Below are positions 9,567 through 18,846 of a DNA stretch of 48,975 nucleotides, piece by piece; within the stretch, counting starts at the first letter, position 1, and every line of letters starts with the position of its first letter. The translations under genes and the position numbers were made by a program. The notes below the pieces were generated by a model. That model saw only the letters and a program-made list of their open reading frames with translations. It searched no databases and was not told the DNA's origin. Origin of the DNA: Paracoccaceae bacterium (GTDB taxonomy: Bacteria; Pseudomonadota; Alphaproteobacteria; Rhodobacterales; Rhodobacteraceae); NCBI GenBank assembly GCA_014654775.1, contig JACVZW010000042.1, positions 1-48,975 on the forward strand, read 5' to 3'.

Positions 9567-11117
9567 TCAGGGTGAAGGGGTCAGGTCGAAGCGAGGCAGC
9601 GCCTGAATAGCCTCCCACATCGTCTTCACGGTGACTTCGCCGTAGTCGCTTGCTGCCCGACCGTCTTCATGTCCTTGAATCGCGTCGCGAACCTCGACAT
9701 CCATCTTTGTCTCGCGTGCAACCGTCTTGAATCGGTGCCGCCAAGCGTGATTTGGCTGAAGCTTCGGGTCGGTAATTCCGACGACGTCTCGCACCCACTG
9801 GCCGACTTTGGCACCCGCACTTTGCGCACGTTCGACCGGGTCGGCGGGCTTTCCGCGATGCGGCGATGTCGAATAGAACAGAGGCCCATCAGGAAGAGAT
9901 TGGACCATTTCTCGAAGGCCAAGTTCAATCAACTGCGGATGGACAGGGGCGAGGCGGTAGTTGCCCGACTTCACAGAGCCAGCATCGGGGGTTATGCGCA
10001 GACAAAGAACGCCGTACTCCTCCCGCAAGTCGTCTTTTCGGAGCTGCGCGATTTCTGTGACACGCGCTCCCGTGAATGCGCAAATCCACGGTATCCAGCG
10101 GATGGCCCGTTTGTTGTCCGTCGCTCTACGCCCCAAGCCCTCCGGGTCAGCAAGCGAGGCACGGAGGATTGCCTTGGCCTCTTCATCGGTAAACCCTTTC
10201 GGACGCACCTTTGTAGGCTTCACGTAGCGAACCTTGATGTCCTTCGCCGGGTTTTCCTTCAGCTTTCGCTTCTCGACCGCGACCGAGAAGATCAACTTCG
10301 CGCAAGCTAGGTACTTCTGGCTCACCGTTCGAGCGCCAACGCCCTTTTCATGGCGCAAGTCCTCGCACCAGTCGGCGATATTCTCCGAGGTCACCGCGAG
10401 GGCGTCATTATGGCCTAAGAACTTGATCAGGGATGCGATCTTCTGACGGAAGTCCGCCACCGTCCGAGGGGACTTTCCGTCGGCAAGGTGATCGCGTTCC
10501 CAAAGCTCAAATATGCCCCGGATGGTTGGGGCTTTTGTGTCCTGCTTCGGTGTGCTGCCCTTGGCCGACTTCAGGGCTGGAAAGCGCGCTGCTTTGGGGT
10601 CAGGGCTGTAATCCCCCTCCGAGCGTTTCAGCTGCTGTTCGGCCCACTGTTTGATCGAACGGTAGAGTTCTGTGAGCAAGCGTTGGCGGCTGGCATCGTC
10701 CGTGACGATACCCTGCTCAATCATCAGTCTGTCAGCTTCTGCTCCATACCATTTCTCCAGACCTTCCGGGGTCGCTGCGGCTTTGTCGAGGAGGACAAGG
10801 ACTTTCTCCCAGATGGACGTCTCGCCCGGCTCTTCATCAAGGGTTGCCATGTAGTCGCGGTAGAGGATGCCCGACAGTGCCACGATCTGCTGGTGTGGCA
10901 ATGGTTCGGGTTGCTTGCGGTATCGCTCCCAAATCGCGGCCTGCTTCTGCTCGGCAAGCGTGTGCAGCCTTTTGGCCTGCTCTGGGTCCTTCGTTCGAAG
11001 GGACCAGCCGACCTCTTTCTTCCCAACGACAGCAACCAGATCGGCAGGCGTTTTCTGTCGGAAGTAGTAGACGCCCGACTTGCGGTTCTTTTGGGGACGA
11101 CTCATCTGAAGGACCAT
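9567..11117 (-). CDS. Tyrosine recombinase/integrase of the left island
   Basis: 516 residues, a large phage-type integrase. The N-terminal region (KSGVYYFRQKTPADL) is the DUF6538-like arm found in proteobacterial integrases. A core-binding SAM-like domain follows (IRGIFELWERDHL). The catalytic domain has TGARVTEIAQL (first Arg), HAWRHRFKT (His-x-x-Arg), IQGHEDGR (second His) and a Tyr in ASDYGEVT. It sits 81 bp from the 3' end of tRNA-Thr, the usual place for an integrase that targets the tRNA 3' half, so the element extends left from the tRNA. An alternative start, MSRPQKNRK, lies four codons in. Tandem repeats just upstream are candidate arm sites. Confidence 0.93.
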   Translation of the reverse strand: MVLQMSRPQKNRKSGVYYFRQKTPADLVAVVGKKEVGWSLRTKDPEQAKRLHTLAEQKQAAIWERYRKQPEPLPHQQIVALSGILYRDYMATLDEEPGETSIWEKVLVLLDKAAATPEGLEKWYGAEADRLMIEQGIVTDDASRQRLLTELYRSIKQWAEQQLKRSEGDYSPDPKAARFPALKSAKGSTPKQDTKAPTIRGIFELWERDHLADGKSPRTVADFRQKIASLIKFLGHNDALAVTSENIADWCEDLRHEKGVGARTVSQKYLACAKLIFSVAVEKRKLKENPAKDIKVRYVKPTKVRPKGFTDEEAKAILRASLADPEGLGRRATDNKRAIRWIPWICAFTGARVTEIAQLRKDDLREEYGVLCLRITPDAGSVKSGNYRLAPVHPQLIELGLREMVQSLPDGPLFYSTSPHRGKPADPVERAQSAGAKVGQWVRDVVGITDPKLQPNHAWRHRFKTVARETKMDVEVRDAIQGHEDGRAASDYGEVTVKTMWEAIQALPRFDLTPSP

Positions 11118-11141
11118 GGTGTAGAACCTCGGTGTAGAACC
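11118..11141. repeat. Tandem 11-bp repeats at the integrase start (candidate arm sites)
   Basis: GGTGTAGAACC occurs at 11118-11128 and again at 11131-11141, with a 2-bp spacer, between the integrase start codon and tRNA-Thr. Such short direct repeats beside an att core are commonly arm-type integrase or excisionase sites. They could also regulate the integrase gene. Confidence 0.4.
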
Positions 11142-11197
11142 GAAGTCAATCTAAGCCCTTGATACAGCGTATCTTCTTGACCTGTAAGGGGAAAATA

Positions 11198-11272
<75 letters not shown>

Positions 11273-11418
11273 GCCAGTGCCGTCAGAAGGGTGTCCCGCG
11301 CGGCGTGGCGGGTGAATAGCCGCGATCAGGGGCGGGTGCAAGAGCAAACATGGGCCATTGCCGCCGTGGCGCGGGGGGCTGGCTGGACCGTTGCCGCGGC
11401 TTCGTATAGGAAGCGGAC

Positions 11419-11625
11419 ATGAGCCCGAAACCAACGGAAGCGCAGGCGGAAAAGGCGGGGCGTCCAGCGTCGGAGATGACGCGGGACGAACGGCGAAAGG
11501 CTGCGTTGAAGGCCAATATGGCGCGGCGCAAAGCGCAGGCGAAGGCCCGGTCCGGAACGCTGGATGGCATGTCAGAGACACAAGATGCGGGGGGTGCCCG
11601 GGGCATGACCCGCGAGGATGAGTGA
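11419..11625 (+). CDS. Small basic conserved-type protein upstream of murA
   Basis: 68 residues, highly charged, starting MSPKPTEAQAEKAGRPA, with a Lys/Arg-rich middle (RRKAALKANMARRKAQAKAR). The start has GGAAG about 6 nt upstream. It ends 9 bp before murA, so it is probably co-transcribed. Small basic ORFs ahead of murA are common in this family as I recall, but no function is known to me. It is probably disordered, and may contact nucleic acid. Confidence 0.6.
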   Translation: MSPKPTEAQAEKAGRPASEMTRDERRKAALKANMARRKAQAKARSGTLDGMSETQDAGGARGMTREDE

Positions 11626-11634
11626 GGCGGGCGG

Positions 11635-12906
11635 ATGGATTCCATTTTGGTCAAGGGCAACGGGGCGCTGCATGGGGCGATCCCGATCGCGGGGGCGAAG
11701 AATGCCTGTCTGACGTTGATGCCGGCGACGCTTTTGACGGAAGAGCCGCTGACGCTGACCAATGCGCCGCGGCTGTCGGATATCCGGACCATGACGCAGC
11801 TTCTGCAATCGCTGGGGGCGGAGGTGGCCAGTTTGCAGGACGGGCTGGTGCTGGCCCTGTCGTCGCATGACATCGACAATCATCGGGCCGACTACGATAT
11901 CGTGCGGAAGATGCGGGCGAGCATACTTGTTCTGGGGCCGATGCTGGCGCGGGATGGGCATGCGGTGGTGTCGCTGCCGGGGGGCTGCGCGATCGGGGCG
12001 CGGCCGGTGGACCTGCATCTGAAGGCGCTGGAGGCGATGGGGGCGGAGCTGGACCTGCGGGATGGCTATGTCCATGCCAAGGCGCCCGGCGGGCGGTTGA
12101 AGGGGGCGGTGATCGAATTTCCTTTCGTGTCCGTGGGGGCCACGGAGAATGCGCTGATGGCGGCGACCTTGGCCAAGGGGACCACGGTCCTGAAGAACGC
12201 GGCGCGGGAGCCGGAAATTGTCGATCTGGCGCAATGCCTTAGGAAGATGGGCGCGGAGATCGATGGCGAGGGGACATCCACCATCACGGTGCAGGGCGTG
12301 GACCGGTTGCATGGCGCGACCCATCCGGTGGTGACCGACCGGATCGAATTGGGGACCTATATGCTGGTCCCAGCGATCTGTGGCGGCGAGGTGGAATGTC
12401 TGGGCGGACGTATCAATCTGGTAGGCGCTTTTGCCGAGAAGCTGGATGAGGCGGGCATCTCGGTGACCGAGACGGCGCGGGGGGTGAAGGTCACCCGCAA
12501 GAACGGAAGGGTGCGCGCGGTGAACGTGACGACGGAGCCGTTCCCGGGCTTTCCGACCGACCTTCAGGCGCAGATGATGGCCTTGCTCTGCACCGCCGAC
12601 GGGGTGTCGGTTCTGGAAGAAAAGATATTTGAAAACAGGTTCATGCATGCCCCCGAGCTGATGCGGATGGGGGCCAAGATCGATGTGCATGGCGGCACCG
12701 CGACCGTGACCGGGGTGGAGCGGTTGCGGGGTGCGCCGGTGATGGCCACCGACCTGCGGGCGAGCGTGAGCCTGATCCTTGCCGGACTGGCGGCGGAGGG
12801 CGAGACGGTGGTCAACCGTGTCTATCACCTTGATCGCGGCTATGAGCGGGTGGAGGAAAAGCTGTCGGCCTGCGGCGCGAAGATCGAGCGGATCAAGGGG
12901 AACTGA
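11635..12906 (+). CDS. murA: UDP-N-acetylglucosamine 1-carboxyvinyltransferase
   Basis: Catalyses the first committed step of peptidoglycan synthesis: transfer of enolpyruvate from PEP to UDP-GlcNAc, in the cytoplasm. The 423-residue length matches the family. The N-terminal [19 protein letters not shown] carries the KN pair (22-23) that binds substrate. The [18 protein letters not shown] loop holds the catalytic cysteine at residue 118 (Cys115 in E. coli), the target of fosfomycin. The C-terminal [19 protein letters not shown] is also typical. It is intact and followed after 3 bp by the DUF2948 gene. Confidence 0.98.
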   Translation: MDSILVKGNGALHGAIPIAGAKNACLTLMPATLLTEEPLTLTNAPRLSDIRTMTQLLQSLGAEVASLQDGLVLALSSHDIDNHRADYDIVRKMRASILVLGPMLARDGHAVVSLPGGCAIGARPVDLHLKALEAMGAELDLRDGYVHAKAPGGRLKGAVIEFPFVSVGATENALMAATLAKGTTVLKNAAREPEIVDLAQCLRKMGAEIDGEGTSTITVQGVDRLHGATHPVVTDRIELGTYMLVPAICGGEVECLGGRINLVGAFAEKLDEAGISVTETARGVKVTRKNGRVRAVNVTTEPFPGFPTDLQAQMMALLCTADGVSVLEEKIFENRFMHAPELMRMGAKIDVHGGTATVTGVERLRGAPVMATDLRASVSLILAGLAAEGETVVNRVYHLDRGYERVEEKLSACGAKIERIKGN

Positions 12907-12909
12907 CCC

Positions 12910-13386
12910 ATGGCCGATGCGCGTTTCGAGGATGGCGAGATCGGGCCGCTGAACCTTGTGGCGCGGGATGCGGAGGATCTGGAGGTCATCTCGGCCCTAG
13001 TGCAGGACGCGGTGCTGACGGGGGCGGACCTGAAATGGGAGCGGTCGAAGCGCAGATTTGCCTGCCTGATCAATCGCTTCCGCTGGGAGGATCGGGAAGC
13101 GGCAGAGGCGGCCAAGCGGCCCTATGAGCGGGTGCGGGCGCTGCTGGTGATCGAGGATGCGGGCGCGGTGCGGTCGCAGGGGATTGATCGGGGTGACCCG
13201 GAGACGGTGTTTTCTCTGCTGTCCTTGGGATGGGAGCCGGGGCCGGAGGGGACAGGGGCGGTGACGCTTGTCCTGGCGGGCGACGGGGCGGTGCGGGTGG
13301 AGGTCGAGGCGCTGGAAGTGACGCTGCATGACGTCACGAAGCCCTATATCGCGCCGAGCCGGAAGAAACCCGAGCATCGGGATTAA
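12910..13386 (+). CDS. DUF2948 family protein
   Basis: 158 residues. I recognise the alphaproteobacterial DUF2948 family from the N-terminus (LVARDAEDLEVISALVQDA) and KWERSKRRFACLINRFRWE; its biochemical role is unknown. It begins 3 bp after murA, suggesting one operon, and in this family it usually sits between murA and hisD as here. It is soluble, with no membrane segment or catalytic motif. Confidence 0.88.
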   Translation: MADARFEDGEIGPLNLVARDAEDLEVISALVQDAVLTGADLKWERSKRRFACLINRFRWEDREAAEAAKRPYERVRALLVIEDAGAVRSQGIDRGDPETVFSLLSLGWEPGPEGTGAVTLVLAGDGAVRVEVEALEVTLHDVTKPYIAPSRKKPEHRD

Positions 13387-13777
13387 GCAAGTCTCTGACA
13401 TCGTTGGATTTTGGCGAAAACGGCTGTGCCCTGTTTTGTGCCGCCTTTTGTGCAGCAAAGTGTACATACAAATTTGGAGAGGCGAGGGGTGCGCGGTTTG
13501 GTTAACCGTGCGCAGGCGCACAGGATTTGCCGGATGTTGGGGTTGGGGGTGTCAGGGCCACCATATTGGCGATGGCGGTGCCAGATAGGCTTTGGTTATG
13601 GGTAGGGTGCGTGGGCCTGCGCCGTGGCGCGCGGTCTGACGGGGGGCGTGAGGCTGAGGCGGCGCGGGGCCACGCACCGTTTGGGCGCGGTGGCGGTGCG
13701 TGCGAGCACGCACCCTACGGCTTGAGTGCCCATGCCCCGCGCGCTAGATGGGGCGGACTTACCCGGAGGCTTGCCTG
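13387..13777. repeat. Intergenic region with REP-like palindrome
   Basis: No gene is supported in these 391 bp. Near its end a 12-bp perfect inverted repeat, GTAGGGTGCGTG (13602-13613) and CACGCACCCTAC (13707-13718), encloses a second nested pair (CCACGCACCG with CGGTGGCGGTGCGTG). Transcribed, it would fold into a long GC-rich stem before hisD. Similar GTAGGGTGCG palindromes recur in Rhodobacteraceae intergenic DNA as I recall. It is probably a REP-type repeat that may act as an mRNA-stabilising or terminating structure. Confidence 0.5.
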
Positions 13778-15103
13778 ATGACCTTTTTCCTGTCCACCCG
13801 CGACGCCGGTTTCGAGGCGGATTTCGCGCAGCTTCTGTCGATGAAGCGCGAAGAGGCAGAGGATGTGGATCAGGCCGTGGCCGCCATCATTGCGGATGTG
13901 CGGGCGCGGGGCGATGCGGCGCTGATCGAGCTGACGGCGCGGTTTGATCGGCTTGAGTTGACAGCGGACCGGCTGGCCTTTTCGGAGGCCGAGATCGAGG
14001 CCGAGATCGCCAAGGTGTCGGCAGAGGATCGCGCGGCGCTCGAATTGGCGGCGGAGCGCATCCGGGCCTATCACGAACGGCAGCGGCCCGAGGATGCCAG
14101 TTGGACCGATGCGGCGGGCGCGACGTTGGGCTGGCGCTGGACGCCCGTTTCGGCGGCGGGGCTTTATGTGCCGGGGGGGCTGGCCTCCTATCCGTCTTCG
14201 GTGCTGATGAATGCGATCCCGGCCAAGGTGGCGGGGGTGGAGCGGCTGGTCGTCACCTGCCCGACACCGGGGGGGGTGGTGAACCCGCTTGTTCTGCTGG
14301 CGGCGCGGATCGCGGGGGTGGATGCGATTTACCGGGTGGGGGGCGCGCAGGCGGTGGCGGCGCTGGCCTATGGGACGGCGACCATCGCGGCGGTGGACAA
14401 GATCACGGGGCCGGGGAATGCCTATGTGGCGGCGGCGAAGCGGCGGGTCTTTGGCCGCGTGGGGATCGACATGATCGCGGGGCCGTCGGAGGTTCTGGTG
14501 ATCGCGGATGGCGACAATGACCCGGACTGGATCGCGCTGGACCTGCTGTCTCAGGCCGAGCATGACGAGAGCGCGCAGGCGATCCTGATCACCACCGACG
14601 CCGCCTTTGGCAGGGCGGTGGCGGGGGCGGTGGAGGCGCGGCTGCAGACGTTGGAGCGGCGGGCCATCGCGGGGGCGTCATGGCGCGACAACGGGGCGGT
14701 GATCGTGGTGCGCGATCTGGACGAGGCGGCGGCGCTGGCCAACCGGATCGCGGCGGAGCATCTGGAGATCATGGTGGCGGACCCGGAGGCTTTGGCCGCG
14801 AAGATCCCGCATGCTGGGGCGATCTTCCTTGGGGCGTGGACACCGGAGGCGATTGGCGATTACGTGGGTGGGCCGAACCATGTGCTGCCCACGGCACGTT
14901 CGGCGCGGTTTTCTTCGGGGCTGAACGTGCTGGACTTCATGAAGCGGACGACGATGGCGCGGATGACGCCGGAAGCTTTGCGGGCGATTGGGCCGAGTGC
15001 GGAGCGGCTGGCGGTGAGCGAGAGCCTGCAGGCGCATGGGCTGAGCGTGCGAGCGCGGCTGGATCGATTGAATGGCGCGGCCGAAGACGGGGGGCGCGCA
15101 TGA
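13778..15103 (+). CDS. hisD: Histidinol dehydrogenase
   Basis: Catalyses the last two steps of histidine biosynthesis, the NAD-dependent oxidation of L-histidinol to L-histidine. 441 residues from ATG 13778, which has GGAGG at 13765-13769; an upstream in-frame ATG (13748) lacks a site. Family motifs are [36 protein letters not shown], the zinc-ligand region [10 protein letters not shown], the catalytic Glu-His pair in AEHLEIM, and GGPNHVLPT. The stop overlaps the next gene by ATGA. Confidence 0.97.
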   Translation: MTFFLSTRDAGFEADFAQLLSMKREEAEDVDQAVAAIIADVRARGDAALIELTARFDRLELTADRLAFSEAEIEAEIAKVSAEDRAALELAAERIRAYHERQRPEDASWTDAAGATLGWRWTPVSAAGLYVPGGLASYPSSVLMNAIPAKVAGVERLVVTCPTPGGVVNPLVLLAARIAGVDAIYRVGGAQAVAALAYGTATIAAVDKITGPGNAYVAAAKRRVFGRVGIDMIAGPSEVLVIADGDNDPDWIALDLLSQAEHDESAQAILITTDAAFGRAVAGAVEARLQTLERRAIAGASWRDNGAVIVVRDLDEAAALANRIAAEHLEIMVADPEALAAKIPHAGAIFLGAWTPEAIGDYVGGPNHVLPTARSARFSSGLNVLDFMKRTTMARMTPEALRAIGPSAERLAVSESLQAHGLSVRARLDRLNGAAEDGGRA

Positions 15104-15576
15104 ACCGCATCTGCCATATCGAGATCGATGAGCGGGGCCTTGCCCGCCCGACGCCGGAGATCGAGCAGGAACGCCGGGTGGCGATCTTTGACCTCTTGGA
15201 GGAGAACTCCTTCGCGCTGCCGTTGCGCGAGGGTCGGGCGGTGGTGCCGGGGCCCTATCGGCTGGGTCTGGCGATCCGCGAGGGGCGGCTGGTCTTCGAC
15301 ATCGGGTCCGAGGCGGGCGAGAAGGTGGGGGAGTTTCACCTGAGCCTTGGGCCGTTCCGGCAGGTGGTGAAGGATTACTTCCAGATCTGCGAAAGCTATT
15401 TCGAGGCGGTCAAGCGTCTGCCGCCCAGCCAGATCGAGGCGATCGACATGGCGCGGCGCGGCATCCACAACGAGGGGGCGCGGGTGCTGCAGGAGCGGCT
15501 GGAGGGCAAGGCCGAGGTGGACACGGACACGGCGCGGCGTCTGTTCACGCTGATCTGCGTCCTGCATTGGGGTTGA
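15100..15576 (+). CDS. UPF0262 family protein
   Basis: 158 residues starting [14 protein letters not shown] at the ATG overlapping the hisD stop. Recognised as UPF0262, a small alphaproteobacterial family of unknown function, by [19 protein letters not shown], the [20 protein letters not shown] core, and [11 protein letters not shown] near the C-terminus. It has no signal peptide or membrane segment. The tight hisD overlap implies translational coupling, although a role in histidine synthesis is not shown. Confidence 0.9.
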   Translation: MNRICHIEIDERGLARPTPEIEQERRVAIFDLLEENSFALPLREGRAVVPGPYRLGLAIREGRLVFDIGSEAGEKVGEFHLSLGPFRQVVKDYFQICESYFEAVKRLPPSQIEAIDMARRGIHNEGARVLQERLEGKAEVDTDTARRLFTLICVLHWG

Positions 15577-15578
15577 TC

Positions 15579-16046
15579 TTGGGGCAGGAATTTCCGACCT
15601 CGATCCTGTTCTGCTGTGACCATAACGCGGTCCGTTCGCCGATGGCGGAGGGCCTGATGAAAAAGATGTATGGCCAGAAGGCCTATGTGCAGTCGGCTGG
15701 CGTGAAGAACGATATGGAGGTGGACGGGTTTTCCATCGCCGTCTGCAAGGAGTTGGGGATCGAGCTGAGCCGTCACCGATCGCGCAGTTTCGAGGAGATG
15801 CAGGAATGGGGCGATGACCTGAGCCAGTTCGACCTGATCGTCGCCCTGTCGCCCGCGAGCCAGAGAACGGCGCTGGAGTTGACCCGCTATTACCATCTGG
15901 ACGTAGAATACTGGCCGATCCTTGATCCCACGGGCCTTGGCGAAAGCCGCGAGGCGAAGCTGGCGGCCTATCGTCAGGCGCGGGACCAGATCAGGGACAG
16001 GATGCTGGCGCGGTTCGGGCCGCCCGTGGAGGAGGAAGCAGGATGA
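15579..16046 (+). CDS. Low-molecular-weight phosphotyrosine phosphatase-like protein
   Basis: About 155 residues with the LMW-PTP/ArsC fold. The phosphate loop CDHNAVRS (Cys-x5-Arg-Ser) is near residues 13-20 and the general acid is probably Asp in LDPTGLG. It could be a tyrosine phosphatase or an arsenate reductase; nothing nearby indicates arsenic resistance. The start is uncertain: a TTG at 15579, just after the previous stop, gives MGQEFPTSILF and resembles family N-termini, while a TTG at 15567 would add four residues and overlap the UPF0262 gene. It overlaps the next gene by ATGA. Confidence 0.88.
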   Translation: MGQEFPTSILFCCDHNAVRSPMAEGLMKKMYGQKAYVQSAGVKNDMEVDGFSIAVCKELGIELSRHRSRSFEEMQEWGDDLSQFDLIVALSPASQRTALELTRYYHLDVEYWPILDPTGLGESREAKLAAYRQARDQIRDRMLARFGPPVEEEAG

Positions 16047-16453
16047 CGAGAGCCGAGGCGATGGCCCTGATCGGGCGCTATTATGCGGCCTTCAATGCGG
16101 GCGATGCGGCGGGCATGCTGGATTGCGTGGCCGAGGATGTGGAGCATCGGGTGAACGAGGGCGGTGTCCGGCACGGGCGGGCCAAGTTCGCGGAGTTCTG
16201 TTCGCATATGGGCGTGAGCTATCGCGAGACGCTGAAGGACATGGAGATCTACGCCAATGACGCGGGCACGCGGGGGGCGGCGGAATTCGTGGTGCATGGC
16301 GAATATCTGAAGACCGATCCGGGCCTGCCGGAAGCTGCGGGGCAGCGTTACATCCTGCCGGCGGGTGGGTTCTTTGACATCAAGGATGGCAAGATCGCGC
16401 GGGTGACGACCTTCTACAACCTGAACGACTGGATCGCGCAGGTTTCCGCATGA
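16043..16453 (+). CDS. SnoaL/NTF2-like protein (ketosteroid isomerase-related fold)
   Basis: 136 residues with the NTF2/SnoaL fold pattern: N-terminal helices (RAEAMALIGRYYAAFNAGD), then DCVAEDVEHRVNEGGVRHG and the terminal strands FDIKDGKIARVTTFYNL. Members range from isomerases to non-enzymatic binding proteins, so the substrate cannot be inferred. It overlaps the phosphatase and GNAT genes by 4 bp each, so it is translated within the hisD-led train. Confidence 0.85.
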   Translation: MTRAEAMALIGRYYAAFNAGDAAGMLDCVAEDVEHRVNEGGVRHGRAKFAEFCSHMGVSYRETLKDMEIYANDAGTRGAAEFVVHGEYLKTDPGLPEAAGQRYILPAGGFFDIKDGKIARVTTFYNLNDWIAQVSA

Positions 16454-17055
16454 GCCGCAGCCTGCCCGAGGGGATCACCGTTCGGGCGCTGCGGGGCGCG
16501 GCGCTGGAGGCGGCGCTGGACGATGTGGCGCGGCTGCGCATCGCGGTGTTCCGGGACTGGCCCTATCTGTATGACGGGTCGCTGGACTACGAGCGGGATT
16601 ATCTGGCGACCTATCGGGAGTCGGAGGGGGCGCTGCTGGTGGGGGCCTTCTTCGGCGAGGTGCTGGTGGGGGCGTCGACCTCTACCCCGATGGAGGATCA
16701 TGCGGGCGAATTCGCCGCGCCGATGCAGGGGCGGGGCGTGGCGCTGGAGCAGATCCTGTACGGGGCGGAATCCGTGCTGCTGCCGGAGTATCGCGGCAAG
16801 GGGATCGGGCATCGCTTCTTCGATTTGCGCGAAGAACATGCGCGGGCCTTGGGGCGGACGCATGTGGCCTTTTGTTCGGTGATGCGGCCTGCGGATCATC
16901 CGCTGCGGCCTGCCGCCTATCGCACGAATGATGCCTTCTGGCAGGGGCGGGGCTATGCGCCGGTGCCCGGCGCGGTGGCGGAGTTTTCGTGGAAGGATCT
17001 GGGCGAGGGGCGCGAGACGGTGAAGCCGTTGCAGTTCTGGATGCGGCAGATCTGA
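16450..17055 (+). CDS. GNAT-family N-acetyltransferase
   Basis: 201 residues. The acetyl-CoA pyrophosphate-binding motif A is visible as LPEYRGKGIGHRFFDLREEHA-like sequence (R-G-K-G-I-G at about residues 117-122), preceded by the GALLVGAFFGEVLVGAS strand. The N-terminus (ITVRALRGAALEAAL) is typical of single-domain GNATs. The acceptor is unknown. It is the last gene of the train that starts with hisD; no neighbour points to a pathway. Confidence 0.9.
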   Translation: MSRSLPEGITVRALRGAALEAALDDVARLRIAVFRDWPYLYDGSLDYERDYLATYRESEGALLVGAFFGEVLVGASTSTPMEDHAGEFAAPMQGRGVALEQILYGAESVLLPEYRGKGIGHRFFDLREEHARALGRTHVAFCSVMRPADHPLRPAAYRTNDAFWQGRGYAPVPGAVAEFSWKDLGEGRETVKPLQFWMRQI

Positions 17056-17174
17056 GCCGCGGCGTCGGCTGGAAGCGGACGGAATCCGGCGCGGGGCTGC
17101 CCGGTGTTATTGCATAGCAGGGCGCGAGCCGGGACGGTTGGGGCCTTGTGCAGAACAACCCCGGAGGACCTGCA

Positions 17175-17435
17175 ATGAAAAAGACCATCCTTATGACGAT
17201 CATCGGCCTTGGTGTCGCCGCATGTGTTCCCGCCACGGATCAGGCCACGCTGGGCGGGGCCGCGACGGGTGCCCTGCTGGGCGCGGCGGTGTCGGATTCC
17301 GACGACCGCGTTGAAGGCGCGATCATCGGGGGCGCCGTGGGGGCCGTCGCGGGCAGTCTGATCGGACGGGCCAACACGCAGGGTGATTGCGTCTACGAGG
17401 ATTCGCTTGGCCGCCGCTATGTCGCGCCCTGCTGA
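17175..17435 (+). CDS. Small lipoprotein with glycine-zipper
   Basis: 86 residues. A lipoprotein signal peptide MKKTILMTIIGLGVAAC ends in a lipobox (GVAAC), with the modified cysteine at residue 17, so it should be anchored in a membrane facing the periplasm. It is followed by glycine-zipper repeats (GGAATGALLGAAV, IIGGAVGAVAGSLIG) and two C-terminal cysteines. The start at 17175 has GGAGG (17163-17167) upstream. Glycine-zipper lipoproteins of this type belong to the broad 17-kDa antigen/YMGG-like group; the role is envelope-related but undefined. A strong terminator follows. Confidence 0.88.
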   Translation: MKKTILMTIIGLGVAACVPATDQATLGGAATGALLGAAVSDSDDRVEGAIIGGAVGAVAGSLIGRANTQGDCVYEDSLGRRYVAPC

Positions 17436-17458
17436 ACGGGACTGAAGGCGGTGGGGAA

Positions 17459-17486
17459 GGGGCGCAGTCTGCGCCCCTTTTCCTTT
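17459..17486 (+). terminator. Intrinsic terminator after the lipoprotein gene
   Basis: GGGGCGCA (17459-17466) pairs perfectly with TGCGCCCC (17470-17477) across a 3-nt loop, followed by TTTTCCTTT (17478-17486). It lies 24 bp after the lipoprotein stop, a textbook Rho-independent terminator. Confidence 0.88.
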
Positions 17487-17562
17487 GCGCAGGCACGGGT
17501 TGACCTTGCCCCCTTCCAAGGCCGCTGCTTATCTGGCGGCGCCTGCAGAAGGAGCATGCCCC

Positions 17563-18432
17563 ATGAAGATCGCCGCCGCCGCCTATCCGCTGGATTTCCT
17601 TGCCGACTTTGCCGCCTATGCGGCGAAGGTCACGGCCTGGGTGGAGGCGGCCGTGGGGCAGGGGGCGCATCTGCTGGTCTTTCCGGAATATGGGGCGATG
17701 GAACTGGCCTCGCTTGGCGGGGCGGAGGTGGCCGCCGATCTGGAGCGGGCGCTGCATGAGGTGGCGTCGCATCGCGGGTCGGTGGACGGGCTGCATCTGC
17801 AGCTGGCGGCGCGGCATGGGGTGCATATCCTTGGGGCGTCGGGGCCGGTCTTCCTTGCCCCGGGCGCGCGGCCCGTGAACCGGGCGACCCTCTACGGGCC
17901 GGGGGGCATTGTCGGGCATCAGGACAAGCAGATCATGACGCGGTTCGAGCGGGAGATATGGTTTGTCGATCCCGGCGCGGGGCTGCCGGTTTTCGACACC
18001 CCTTTGGGGCGGATCGGGGTGCTGATCTGCTATGACAGCGAGTTTCCCCTGCTTGCGCGGCGGCTGGTGGAGGCGGGGGCGGAGGTTCTGCTGGTGCCGT
18101 CCTGCACGGACAGTCTGGCGGGGTTCACGCGGGTGCGGGTGGGGGCGATGGCGCGGGCGCTGGAGAACCAATGCGTGACGGTGCAGGCCCCGACGGTGGG
18201 GCTGGCTGCATGGTGCCCGGCGGTGGATGAGAATGTGGGGCGCGGGGCGATCTACGGGCCCCCCGACCGGGGCTTTCCTCCAACGGGGATATTGGCCGAG
18301 ACGGAGTTGAACGAGGCCGGATGGGCGGTGGCGGAGGTGAACCTTGCCGCCATCGAGGCCGTGCGTCGGGACGGGGGCGTCCTGAACCACCTGCATTGGG
18401 GCGAGCAGGCGGACCGCATCGCCCGCGCCTGA
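17563..18432 (+). CDS. Carbon-nitrogen hydrolase (nitrilase superfamily)
   Basis: 289 residues with the nitrilase catalytic triad: Glu42 in LLVFPEYGAM, Lys122 in GHQDKQIM, and the nucleophile Cys156 in GVLICYDSEFP. These enzymes hydrolyse amides or nitriles; the substrate is not evident. The start at 17563 has AGAAGGAG (17547-17554) ahead of it. It stands alone behind a terminator and is followed by about 195 bp without genes. Confidence 0.92.
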   Translation: MKIAAAAYPLDFLADFAAYAAKVTAWVEAAVGQGAHLLVFPEYGAMELASLGGAEVAADLERALHEVASHRGSVDGLHLQLAARHGVHILGASGPVFLAPGARPVNRATLYGPGGIVGHQDKQIMTRFEREIWFVDPGAGLPVFDTPLGRIGVLICYDSEFPLLARRLVEAGAEVLLVPSCTDSLAGFTRVRVGAMARALENQCVTVQAPTVGLAAWCPAVDENVGRGAIYGPPDRGFPPTGILAETELNEAGWAVAEVNLAAIEAVRRDGGVLNHLHWGEQADRIARA

Positions 18433-18465
18433 CCCGGCCTGAGAGGGGGGCGCTGCGCTTGCCCC

Positions 18466-18486
18466 TTCATCTTGGCCCAAATACTC
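18466..18486. repeat. Short Rhodobacteraceae-type intergenic motif
   Basis: The 3'-flank of the hydrolase gene carries CATCTTGGCCCAAATACTC. Near-identical strings recur in intergenic DNA of Rhodobacteraceae genomes as I recall, which supports the family-level assignment. The gap 18433-18627 otherwise contains only the promoter and leader of infA. Confidence 0.4.
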
Positions 18487-18627
18487 ATCTTCCCCGGCCC
18501 CTGCGCAGTGCCGCCGCAGAGGGGGTGCGCTGTTACTTTTCCCTTGAAAATCCGCCCTGACAGGCGCATTAGGCGGCCCTAAGCGACGGGGCGACGCCCC
18601 TGCGCAACAACCCCATTTGGAGTGACC

Positions 18628-18846
18628 ATGGCCAAGGAAGACATCCTCGAATTCCCCGGTGTCGTAAAGGAACTCCTGCCGAACGCGACATTCAGGGTCG
18701 AGCTGGACAACGGCCATGAACTGATCGCGACGATGGCAGGCAAGATGCGCAAGAACCGCATCCGCGTTCTGGCAGGCGACAAGGTGCAGGTGGAGATGAC
18801 GCCCTACGATCTGTCGAAGGGCCGCATCAACTATCGGTTCAAGTGA
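18628..18846 (+). CDS. infA: Translation initiation factor IF-1
   Basis: 72 residues, one OB-fold that binds the 30S A site and assists IF-2 and IF-3. The sequence is unmistakable: [19 protein letters not shown], then [20 protein letters not shown] and [15 protein letters not shown]. The ATG at 18628 is used although a GTG two codons earlier is in frame; GGAG is at 18618-18621. It overlaps maf by GTGA, which begins the infA-maf-RNase E/G-yacG train. Confidence 0.98.
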   Translation: MAKEDILEFPGVVKELLPNATFRVELDNGHELIATMAGKMRKNRIRVLAGDKVQVEMTPYDLSKGRINYRFK